Shown here piece by piece: positions 15,388-21,436 of a DNA stretch of 26,359 nucleotides. This stretch comes from an uncultured Oscillospiraceae bacterium. Its GTDB lineage: Bacteria; Bacillota_A; Clostridia; Oscillospirales; Oscillospiraceae. Under the pieces are notes generated by a model. The model had not been told where the DNA came from. It saw only the letters and a list, made by a program, of their open reading frames with translations, and ran no database searches. A program made the position numbers and the translations under genes. Position 1 is the stretch's first letter; the number at the start of each line of letters is the position of its first letter. The stretch lies in contig CAKTZK010000012.1 in NCBI GenBank assembly GCA_934635515.1, positions 1-26,359 on the forward strand, in the 5' to 3' direction.

Positions 15388-15422
15388 TCACTAAAACGGG
15401 GCTAATATACCATCATAATCCG

Positions 15423-15451
15423 TTGACGATTGCGCATTTTTTCGCTATAAT
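15423..15451 (+). promoter_or_regulatory. SigA-type promoter of the 2-oxoacid oxidoreductase operon
   Basis: TTGACG (15423-15428), 17 bp spacer, perfect TATAAT (15446-15451). The leader to the first start is about 50 nt. Confidence 0.8.
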
Positions 15452-15508
15452 ATTGATATCTGGTGGGAGTCGTTTTTCCGCCGGAAAACAGTAAAGGAAG
15501 TGAGTCAA

Positions 15509-15730
15509 GTGGCAAAGAAAGGAAAACTGGTTTTCAGAGCAGACCGCTGCAAGGGCTGTGAACTGTGTGTGAGCGCATGCCCCATGAAGATCCTGAAGCT
15601 TGATGATGTGGCTGTGAACAGAAAGGGCTATCATCCCATCAGCGTAACGGATCCGGACAAGTGTATTGCTTGTGCCAGCTGCGCAATGATGTGCCCCGAT
15701 GGCATCATCAATGTCTATGTTGAGGAATAA
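15509..15730 (+). CDS. 2-oxoacid:ferredoxin oxidoreductase delta (2x[4Fe-4S]) subunit
   Basis: Small ferredoxin-like subunit that carries electrons from the catalytic subunits to external ferredoxin. 73 aa with two clusters: CKGCELCVSACP (about residues 13-24) and CIACASCAMMCP (about 49-60). The basic N-terminus MAKKGKLVFRADRC is typical of the delta subunits of VOR/KOR enzymes. Start: GTG 15509 lies 8 nt after AGGAAG, whereas GTG 15500 overlaps that site, so 15509 is chosen. It is the first gene of a delta-alpha-beta-gamma operon, with the alpha gene 19 bp downstream. Confidence 0.92.
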   Translation: MAKKGKLVFRADRCKGCELCVSACPMKILKLDDVAVNRKGYHPISVTDPDKCIACASCAMMCPDGIINVYVEE

Positions 15731-15749
15731 GTAGGAGGGTAACAGAGAA

Positions 15750-16829
15750 ATGGCAGAAAAGAAATTAATGAAGGGTAACGAAGCCTTCGCTGCCGCCGCT
15801 ATCAACGCCGGCTGCAGATACTATTTCGGTTACCCCATCACCCCGCAGAGCGAGGTCCCTGAGTATATGTCCAGAGAGCTGAAGAAGGCCGGCGGTGCGT
15901 TCATCCAGGCCGAGTCTGAGCTGGGCGCTATCAATATGGCTTACGGCGCATCCGCTGCCGGCGGCCGTGTGCTTATCACCTCTTCTTCTCCCGGTATCGC
16001 ACTGATGCAGGAGTCCATTGGCTTGTTCTGCTCCGTAGAGCTGCCTGTGGTCATCATCAACGTCATGCGCGGCGGCCCCGGCATCGGCTCCATCCAGCCC
16101 GGCCAGGCCGACTACAATCAGGTCACCCGCGGCGGCTCCAACGGCGACTATCACACCATCGTGCTGGCTCCCAACTCCATCCAGGAAGCCATCGACATGA
16201 TCGGCAAGGCCTTTGACCTGGCCGATGAGTACAGAAATCCCGTGATCATCGCGGCCGACGGTATGCTGGGCCAGATGATGGAGCCTGTGGTGATGCCCGA
16301 GGCTAAGCCCGCTCCCACCGAGGACGAGATCCCCCAGATCAAGCCCTACGCACTGACCGGTCACAAGAACAAGAGAGACCGTCACGCCATCAACTCCGTG
16401 TGGCTCAAGCAGGAGCTGCTGGAGAACTACATCAATGAATACTGGCCCAAGTACGAAAAGGCCGAGCGCGAGCTGCAGGATTGGGAGTCCCGTGATCTTG
16501 CCGGCGCCGAGGTCGTGTTTGTGGCTTATGGTTCCACCTCTCGTATCGCCATGGAGGCCATGGAGATGCTGGCCCAGGAGGGCATCAAGGTCGGTCTGAT
16601 CCGTCCCAAGACCCTGTGGCCGTTCCCTGTGAACGCCTTTAAGGAGATCGACTTCAACACCACCAAGCAGATCATCTCTGTGGAGCTGTCCCAGGGCCAG
16701 ATGATCTACGATGTGAAGCTGGCTGTGGAGTGCAAGCTGCCCGTCAGCCTCATCAACCGCGTCGGTGGTATGCTGCTGGATCCCCAGGAGATCGTTGACC
16801 GGACCAAGAAGATTATGGAGGTGAAGTAA
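15750..16829 (+). CDS. vorB: 2-oxoacid:ferredoxin oxidoreductase alpha subunit (VorB-like)
   Basis: Pyrimidine-binding/transketolase-type subunit of a CoA- and TPP-dependent enzyme that oxidatively decarboxylates a 2-oxoacid to acyl-CoA, CO2 and reduced ferredoxin. 359 aa. Motifs: YYFGYPITPQSEVPEYM (about residues 24-40), FIQAESELGAINMAYGAS (about 51-68, with the TPP-activating Glu), ITSSSPGIALMQESIG (about 75-90) and MRGGPGIGSIQPGQADYNQ. The C-terminal domain has VAYGSTSRIAMEAMEML. The pattern is that of proteins named VorB (branched-chain 2-oxoacids), but VOR and 2-oxoglutarate (KOR) enzymes are hard to separate by eye, so the substrate is uncertain. Codon use looks strongly biased, fitting high expression. 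Confidence 0.9.
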   Translation: MAEKKLMKGNEAFAAAAINAGCRYYFGYPITPQSEVPEYMSRELKKAGGAFIQAESELGAINMAYGASAAGGRVLITSSSPGIALMQESIGLFCSVELPVVIINVMRGGPGIGSIQPGQADYNQVTRGGSNGDYHTIVLAPNSIQEAIDMIGKAFDLADEYRNPVIIAADGMLGQMMEPVVMPEAKPAPTEDEIPQIKPYALTGHKNKRDRHAINSVWLKQELLENYINEYWPKYEKAERELQDWESRDLAGAEVVFVAYGSTSRIAMEAMEMLAQEGIKVGLIRPKTLWPFPVNAFKEIDFNTTKQIISVELSQGQMIYDVKLAVECKLPVSLINRVGGMLLDPQEIVDRTKKIMEVK

Positions 16830-16830
16830 G

Positions 16831-17586
16831 TTGAAGCCCGTATTTGAATATACAAAAGGTATGCGTGAGACCGAGCTGCACTACTGCCCGGGCTGCACGC
16901 ACGGTATTGCCCATCGTCTGATCATGGAAGTGCTGGAGGAGCGCGGCGACCTGGGTAACTGCATCGCGGTTTCTCCCGTGGGCTGCTCTATCGTTGCCCA
17001 CCAGTACATGAATGTTGATATGATCGAGTCTCCCCACGGTCGTGCCCCCGCTGTTGCCTCCGGCATCAAGCGCGTGCATCCCAACTCCCCGGTATTTACC
17101 TACCAGGGCGACGGCGACCTGGCCTCCATCGGTACCAACGAGATCATTCACGCTGCCGAGCGCGGCGAGAAGTTCTGCACCTTCTTCATCAACAATGCTA
17201 TTTACGGCATGACCGGCGGCCAGATGGCCCCCACCACGCTGATCGGCCAGAAGGCCACCACCTGCGTGGAGGGCCGTACCGTGGAGCAGGCCGGTATGCC
17301 CATGCGTATGTGCGAGCTGATCTCCGTGCAGGATCGCGCCGTGTATGTGGAGCGCGTTTCTCTGGATTCTCCCGCCAATGTGCGCAAGGCTAAGTCCGCT
17401 ATCCGCCGCGCCTTCAAGGTGCAGGATCTGAAGCTGGGCTTCGCGTTTGTTGAGTTCCTGTCCATCTGCCCCACCAACTGGGGCCTGTCCGCTCCTAAAT
17501 CCATGGAGTGGCTGCGGGAGAACATGATGCCTTACTATCCTGTGAAGCAGTTCAAGTGCCCCGAGGAAGTCAAGGAGGTAAAGTAA
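16831..17586 (+). CDS. 2-oxoacid:ferredoxin oxidoreductase beta (TPP-binding) subunit
   Basis: TPP pyrophosphate-binding and proximal Fe-S subunit. 251 aa. YCPGCTHGIAHRLIMEVLEE (about residues 18-37) holds the first two cluster cysteines, with Thr where most relatives read CPGCGH. VSPVGCSIVAHQYMN has a further Cys. YQGDGDLASIGTNEIIHAA (about 91-109) is the TPP GDGD motif, completed by NNAIYGMTGGQMAPTT. FLSICPTNWG near the C-terminus has the last Cys. The start is TTG 16831, one base after the vorB stop, with GGAGG at 16817-16821 nine bases upstream. The gamma gene begins directly after its stop. Confidence 0.92.
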   Translation: MKPVFEYTKGMRETELHYCPGCTHGIAHRLIMEVLEERGDLGNCIAVSPVGCSIVAHQYMNVDMIESPHGRAPAVASGIKRVHPNSPVFTYQGDGDLASIGTNEIIHAAERGEKFCTFFINNAIYGMTGGQMAPTTLIGQKATTCVEGRTVEQAGMPMRMCELISVQDRAVYVERVSLDSPANVRKAKSAIRRAFKVQDLKLGFAFVEFLSICPTNWGLSAPKSMEWLRENMMPYYPVKQFKCPEEVKEVK

Positions 17587-18120
17587 ATGGCTACTAAAAA
17601 GGTTTTTGTGGCCGGCTTCGGCGGCCAGGGTGTGCTTTTGATCGGCCAGATGCTGGCCTATGCTGCAATGTACGAGGGTAAAGAGGCCACTTGGATGCCC
17701 TCCTATGGCCCCGAGATGCGCGGCGGTACGGCCAACTGCACCGTATGCATTTCCGACAAGCCCATCGCTTCTCCTCTGGTAACTACCTGCGACGTGCTGG
17801 TGGCTATGAACGGTCCTTCTCTGGATAAGTTCGAGGATATGCTGGTTCCCGGCGGTCATCTGTTTGTGAACGCCTCCGTCATCAACTATAAGGCCCGCCG
17901 CACGGACGTGCATGTTCACTATGTGGACTGCACCCATATCGCCGAGCAGGAAGTGGGTAACGGCAAGACCGCCAACATGGTCATGCTGGGTGCCATCATC
18001 CGCGCTTCCGGTGTGGTGAGCCTGGAGATCATGGACAAGGTCCTGGCCAAGACCATGACCGGCAAGAAGGAGAAGCTGATCCCCGCCAACAAGACGGCTC
18101 TGTCTGCCTGGAAAGAGTAA
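17587..18120 (+). CDS. 2-oxoacid:ferredoxin oxidoreductase gamma subunit
   Basis: 177 aa catalytic-domain (POR_N/gamma type) subunit. It begins KKVFVAGFGGQGVLLIGQML, the glycine-rich signature of the family, with WMPSYGPEMRGGTANCTVCI (about residues 35-54) forming part of the CoA and subunit interface, and ends in a helical KEKLIPANKTALSAWKE. ATG 17587 abuts the beta-subunit stop, and its ribosome site (GGAGG) lies in the end of that gene. With the delta, alpha and beta genes it completes a four-subunit enzyme in the order found in archaeal and clostridial VOR operons. Confidence 0.93.
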   Translation: MATKKVFVAGFGGQGVLLIGQMLAYAAMYEGKEATWMPSYGPEMRGGTANCTVCISDKPIASPLVTTCDVLVAMNGPSLDKFEDMLVPGGHLFVNASVINYKARRTDVHVHYVDCTHIAEQEVGNGKTANMVMLGAIIRASGVVSLEIMDKVLAKTMTGKKEKLIPANKTALSAWKE

Positions 18121-18135
18121 GAAGGAAGAATCATT

Positions 18136-18831
18136 TTGAAACGAATTACGCTTATAGTAGGTCATTATGGAAGCGGTAAAACAGAGTTTTCCGTGAACCA
18201 TGTCATCAATCTGAAAAAGGAATATGATAAGGTAGCCATCCTGGATATGGATATTGCCAATCCTTACTTCCGCAGCAGGGAGCGGCAGGAGTTTTTGGAG
18301 GACATGGACATTGCCGTCCACTTCAACTCCTTCGGCTACGATATCACCGAGGATCTGCCGGCTATTTCTGCCTGCATGAAGGCTCCTCTGGAAAACAAAG
18401 ACTACGTGGTGGTAGCCGATGTGGGCGGCGATAACGCCGGCGCACGGGTGCTGAACCAGTTTAAGAAGTACTTTGTGGACGAGTCTGACTGCGAGATGCT
18501 GATCGTGGTGAACGCCAACCGCCCGGAAACGGATACCTTGGAGGGCGCTCTGTATCACATCCAGACCATCCAGGCGGAGACCGGCCTGAAGGTGAAGGGA
18601 CTTATCAATAACACGCACCTGCTGCGCGAGACCAGGGTGGAAGATATCCTCAAGGGCTACAGGCTCTGCAAGGAGCTCTCCGGTCAGCTGGGTGTGCCTA
18701 TCACCTACAACACGTGTGTGGAGAAGCTGGTGCCTGAGCTGGAAAAGGCCAAGGCCGAGCAAGGTCTTGACGACATGGTGATCTACCCTATTAAGCTTTA
18801 TATGCGGCCCACATGGCTGGATAGAAAGTAA
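18136..18831 (+). CDS. P-loop NTPase encoded with the oxidoreductase operon
   Basis: 231 aa SIMIBI-like nucleotide-binding protein. Walker A is VGHYGSGKTEFS (about residues 8-19), unusual in having GHYGSGKTE instead of the MinD KGGxGK form. It is followed by VAILDMDIANPYFRSRER (about 35-52), resembling the switch I aspartate region of MinD/ParA/CobQ ATPases, and YVVVADVGGDNAGARVL (about 94-110), a Walker B-like strand with DVGG. LIVVNANRPET and GLINNTHL match the later strands and the Asn of base recognition. Start is TTG 18136 with AAGGAAG upstream, 15 bp after the gamma gene and before the operon terminator. A role in enzyme maturation or Fe-S insertion is possible but unproven. Confidence 0.75.
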   Translation: MKRITLIVGHYGSGKTEFSVNHVINLKKEYDKVAILDMDIANPYFRSRERQEFLEDMDIAVHFNSFGYDITEDLPAISACMKAPLENKDYVVVADVGGDNAGARVLNQFKKYFVDESDCEMLIVVNANRPETDTLEGALYHIQTIQAETGLKVKGLINNTHLLRETRVEDILKGYRLCKELSGQLGVPITYNTCVEKLVPELEKAKAEQGLDDMVIYPIKLYMRPTWLDRK

Positions 18832-18844
18832 AAACGGATTCGTG

Positions 18845-18878
18845 GGAGCCTCTGCCTGTAAGGCGGGGGCTCCTTTTT
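18845..18878 (+). terminator. Terminator of the oxidoreductase operon
   Basis: GGAGCC (18845-18850) with GGCTCC (18868-18873) and inner GCCT/AGGC, followed by TTTTT. Confidence 0.9.
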
Positions 18879-18880
18879 CA

Positions 18881-18909
18881 TTGACAAATGCCGAATTTGG
18901 GACTATCAT
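18881..18909 (+). promoter_or_regulatory. SigA-type promoter of the small membrane-protein pair
   Basis: Perfect TTGACA (18881-18886), 17 bp spacer, TATCAT (18904-18909), immediately after the preceding terminator. Confidence 0.75.
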
Positions 18910-18938
18910 AGGATCATCAAAGAAGGGGAGAGCGAAGA

Positions 18939-19259
18939 ATGAGTCAAGCAGTGCAGGCGGCCCTGCCATGGATCGTGACGATCTTGGCAGCGGCGATCTT
19001 CATTCCCGGCGTCATAGACTATCTGCGGCAGAAGGAGCGTGGAGCCGACCGATCCAAAAACCGGCCTAAGGAGGAACAGTCCACCTGGATGATGGAGGGT
19101 ATCGCCCTGGGCATGGCGGCAGGCTTCTGGGGTGGACGAGCTTTGGGTAATTCTGTTCTGGGCCTTGCCCTGGGCGTGCTGATCGGCATGCTTGTAGGAA
19201 GTAAAATTCAAAAAAAGCAAAAGAATACGGAGGATAAAGACAATGAAGAGACTTTATAA
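18939..19259 (+). CDS. Small membrane protein of unknown function
   Basis: 106 aa; I do not recognise the family. A hydrophobic N-terminal segment (about residues 8-26, ALPWIVTILAAAIFIPGVI) is followed by a charged stretch (RQKERGADRSKNRPKEEQ, about 30-47). Then comes a Gly/Ala-rich hydrophobic region (about 51-87) of small residues, which reads like one or two tightly packed helices or a glycine zipper. The end is strongly charged (KIQKKQKNTEDKDNEETL). A GGGGAG ribosome site precedes ATG 18939. Its last 17 bases overlap the PspC gene, so the two are probably translationally coupled and act together at the membrane. Confidence 0.75.
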   Translation: MSQAVQAALPWIVTILAAAIFIPGVIDYLRQKERGADRSKNRPKEEQSTWMMEGIALGMAAGFWGGRALGNSVLGLALGVLIGMLVGSKIQKKQKNTEDKDNEETL

Positions 19260-19431
19260 ATCGGATAATAAGATCCTGGCCGGCGTCTGCGGCGGTATTG
19301 CGGAGTATTTTTCTGTTGACCCCACCCTGATTCGACTGGCTTGGGTACTGTTCAGCGCCCTTGGTGGCAGCGGTGTGCTGGCCTATATTATATGCGCATT
19401 GGTATTTCCGCAAAAATCCGTTGATGATTAA
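19243..19431 (+). CDS. PspC-domain small membrane protein
   Basis: 62 aa, made up of a single PspC domain: KSDNKILAGVCGGIAEYFSVD (family signature, about residues 6-26; 21 positions covered), PTLIRLAWVLFSAL, then a hydrophobic segment GGSGVLAYIICALVFP (about 41-56). In proteobacteria PspC senses envelope stress; in Clostridia most copies are short, stand-alone proteins of unknown role. The ribosome site GGAGG lies inside the preceding gene, 17 bases of which overlap. Transcription ends at the hairpin 19454-19495. Confidence 0.9.
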   Translation: MKRLYKSDNKILAGVCGGIAEYFSVDPTLIRLAWVLFSALGGSGVLAYIICALVFPQKSVDD

Positions 19432-19453
19432 TACTGTAAAGCTATAAAACTTA

Positions 19454-19495
19454 ACAGCATCTCCTGCCTGAACTGGCAGGAGATGCTGTGTTTTT
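19454..19495. terminator. Terminator between pspC gene and cotJC
   Basis: Perfect 15 bp stem (19454-19468, 19475-19489) with a 6-nt loop, followed by GTTTTT on the plus strand; on the minus strand the tail is weaker (AAGTTTT after a gap). It touches the cotJC stop codon. Confidence 0.9.
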
Positions 19496-20090
19496 ATGCG
19501 TCAAATGCAGGATTTGTGAAGTAAATATTTTTCTGATCCATTTTCTCCCGGGCCAGGCGTAGACCTTCCCCGAAACGCTGAAAATGGACGATCTCCCTGG
19601 CACGCAGGAATTTGATAGCATCGTTCACATCCGGGTCATCGGACAGACGCAGAATGTTGTCGTAGGTCACCCGGGCTTTCTGTTCGGCAGCCAGGTCTTC
19701 CGTCAGATCAGCGATCACATCGCCCTTTACGGCCATGGATGCGGCATTCCAGGGGAAGCCCGAGGCCGCCGTGGGATAGACGCCGGTGGTATGATCGACG
19801 AAATAGGCGTCAAAACCTGCGGTTTTGATCTCCTTTTCCGAGAGATTCCGGGTAAGCTGATGCACGATCGCGCCGATCATCTCCAGGTGGCCCAGCTCCT
19901 CGGTGCCGATGTCCGTCAGTAAGCCCTTCAGCTCGGCATAAGGCATGGCATATCGCTGACTTAAATACCGCAGGGATGCGCCTAATTCGCCGTCCGGACC
20001 TCCGTACTGACTGATAATCACCGCCGCCAGCTTCGGGTTAGGGTTGGCGATGCGTACGGGATATTGCAGCTTTTTTTCATACACAAACAT
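19494..20090 (-). CDS. cotJC: Spore coat protein CotJC (manganese catalase family)
   Basis: 198 aa spore-coat protein of the ferritin-like manganese catalase family. The opening VYEKKLQYPVRIANPNPKLA is typical. Metal-ligand helices are seen in YGGPDGELGASLRYLSQRY (about residues 29-47), GTEELGHLEMIGAIVHQL (about 62-79, ExxH) and REIVHFQRFGEGLRLA (about 168-183, with another ExxH). It may protect the spore from peroxide, though activity of CotJC varies between species. Start ATG shares one base with the stop of the preceding cotJA/B fusion gene (TGATG), so translation is coupled. Expected to be made in the mother cell. Confidence 0.95.
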   Translation of the reverse strand: MFVYEKKLQYPVRIANPNPKLAAVIISQYGGPDGELGASLRYLSQRYAMPYAELKGLLTDIGTEELGHLEMIGAIVHQLTRNLSEKEIKTAGFDAYFVDHTTGVYPTAASGFPWNAASMAVKGDVIADLTEDLAAEQKARVTYDNILRLSDDPDVNDAIKFLRAREIVHFQRFGEGLRLAREKMDQKNIYFTNPAFDA

Positions 20091-20563
20091 CAGCTATTTC
20101 CTCCTTCATCCCAGGGCCACGGATCCTCAAGCCAGCGATAGCCACCGGGGGTGATATCGGTTTGCAGTACCGGCCCATAGGTCTCCTGGTAACGCTTTCG
20201 CCCCTCCTGTGCCAGAGCAATATAGCTCCAATAAAGCTCCAGGGCCTCCTTATCGTCGGCATGTGTGGTTAGGTATAAGCCCAATTCGTCCACGGCAAAG
20301 TCCAACGCCATAAGCTCAGACAGGCCACTGTTTACAGCCGGGAAACGCGTCTTCAGCTCCCGATGAAAGGGAAGATCCAGGCCCGGAAACAGTGTGCCCT
20401 GCTGCAGTGCCTCGCGTTTATCGTACTGCTTCGGATTCTGGTTCTGCATAGGAATATAGGGAAAGGCCAGCGATGCGCAGCCTCCCGGCAGCGAGCCCTG
20501 GCCCGCAGTGCAGGATACATTGCCTTCCGCACCGGAACAGGCCGCTGATTTTTCAGAATACAT
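20090..20563 (-). CDS. CotJA-CotJB fusion spore coat protein
   Basis: 157 aa encoding what are usually two separate coat proteins in one frame. Residues 1-67 are CotJA-like: a Cys/Gly-rich start, then LAFPYIPMQNQNPKQYDKR and the hallmark EALQQGTLFPGLDLPF. Residues 70-157 are CotJB-like: LMALDFAVDELGLYLTTHAD (about 84-103), then KEALELYWSY and the terminal GGYRWLEDPWPWDEG. Typical CotJA (~75 aa) and CotJB (~85 aa) add up to this length, so nothing large is missing; what is lost is the stop, the spacer and the cotJB start. Start ATG 20563 has a strong GGAGGAGG 7 nt upstream. No other stop or shift interrupts the reading frame. CotJC follows with a 1 bp overlap. Confidence 0.9.
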   Translation of the reverse strand: MYSEKSAACSGAEGNVSCTAGQGSLPGGCASLAFPYIPMQNQNPKQYDKREALQQGTLFPGLDLPFHRELKTRFPAVNSGLSELMALDFAVDELGLYLTTHADDKEALELYWSYIALAQEGRKRYQETYGPVLQTDITPGGYRWLEDPWPWDEGGNS

Positions 20564-20647
20564 CAGTTTTCCTCCTCCATAGGTATTGGGAACAATCCAT
20601 CCTATGCAGGTGCCAAAGAAAAGGGGACAGGGGATTTTCTTTTCCGG

Positions 20648-20674
20648 TAAAATATGATAGAATATAAAAATAGT
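20648..20674 (-). promoter_or_regulatory. Candidate SigK/SigE-type promoter of cotJ operon
   Basis: On the minus strand, CATATTTTA (20648-20656) fits the SigK -10 CATANNNTA and AC lies 16 bp upstream (20673-20674). In Bacillus cotJ is a SigE gene, and a good SigE -35 is not seen here, so the sigma factor is uncertain. The leader would be about 80 nt. Confidence 0.4.
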
Positions 20675-20688
20675 CCGCCGCATACAAT
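20660..20688 (+). promoter_or_regulatory. SigE-type promoter of cwlD-radA
   Basis: GAATATA (20660-20666; 6 of 7 to KMATATT), 14 bp spacer, CATACAAT (20681-20688; exact CATACANT). The predicted start near 20695 lies just before the AAAGGGGAG ribosome site of cwlD. This is the best sporulation promoter in the window and supports a GTG start at 20711. Confidence 0.75.
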
Positions 20689-20710
20689 GCCCCGAAAGGG
20701 GAGTGGCGCT

Positions 20711-21436
20711 GTGATCGTGTTGCTGAAAAAGAGAACTGTTCTGCTGATATTCGTCGGTATGCTGCTGATTTTCGCCGGCATAGCTGCGCTTTTGCCGCAA
20801 AGGGACAAGCCCGCCGCCGCAGCGAGCGTGCTGCCTGCGCAGACGGTGCTGATCCTGGATGCCGGGCACGGCGGGGAAGACGGCGGTGCTGTATCGGCTT
20901 CCGGCGTGCCGGAAAGCACGATCAACCTGCAGATCACGCAAAAGCTGGATATGCTCTTTGCTTTTACAGGGGAAACGACACTTTTGACCCGCACAGGCGA
21001 AAGCGCCATCTACTCTGACAGCGCGCAAACGCTTCGGGAAAAGAAAGTCTCGGACCTGAATAACCGGGTAAAGCTGGTCAACGAAACAGGGCAGAGCTTT
21101 CTTATCAGTATCCATCAAAACAGCCTTCCCGGAACCAGAGTACGGGGCGCTCAGGTGTTTTATAATACAGTCGATCCGGCGCAGAGCACGGCCGTTTCCG
21201 TGCAGCAGGCGCTGAATGGAAGCATCAATCGGAATAACGAAAAAAACGCCAAGCAAATAGACGATTCCATATTTTTAATGAATAAGATACAGCGCCCGGG
21301 CATCCTTGTGGAATGTGGATTTCTGTCCAACGCAGGGGAGGCAGAGCTTCTCCAATCGGAAAGCCATCAGCTTCGCCTATCTGCTGCCATCGCGTCCGGG
21401 TATCTACAAAGCAGAACGGAGATAAAACAGCCATGA
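20711..21436 (+). CDS. cwlD: N-acetylmuramoyl-L-alanine amidase CwlD
   Basis: Spore-cortex enzyme that strips peptide side chains from muramic acid so that muramic-delta-lactam can form, marking the cortex for germination lysis. 241 aa. An N-terminal hydrophobic signal-anchor (about residues 8-28, TVLLIFVGMLLIFAGIAALL) precedes the amidase_3 domain. Zinc and catalytic sites: ILDAGHGGEDGG (first His and Glu), SISIHQN-like segment FLISIHQNSLPG (second His) and GILVECGFLSNAGEAELL (catalytic Glu). Start: GTG 20711 follows AAAGGGGAG by 7 nt. An upstream in-frame ATG (20654) lies before the predicted transcription start, so it is rejected. The stop overlaps radA by 4 bp. Confidence 0.92.
   Translation: MIVLLKKRTVLLIFVGMLLIFAGIAALLPQRDKPAAAASVLPAQTVLILDAGHGGEDGGAVSASGVPESTINLQITQKLDMLFAFTGETTLLTRTGESAIYSDSAQTLREKKVSDLNNRVKLVNETGQSFLISIHQNSLPGTRVRGAQVFYNTVDPAQSTAVSVQQALNGSINRNNEKNAKQIDDSIFLMNKIQRPGILVECGFLSNAGEAELLQSESHQLRLSAAIASGYLQSRTEIKQP

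Noticed and set aside
16813..18969. A minus-strand frame open for over 2.1 kb opposite the oxidoreductase operon
   Set aside because: It is antisense to four well-supported genes with strong codon bias, which removes stop codons on the other strand. Its product has no recognisable domain and there is no ribosome site.
20564..21256. A long N-terminal extension of the CotJA-CotJB frame
   Set aside because: It is antisense to cwlD and crosses both promoters; ATG 20563 has an ideal ribosome site.
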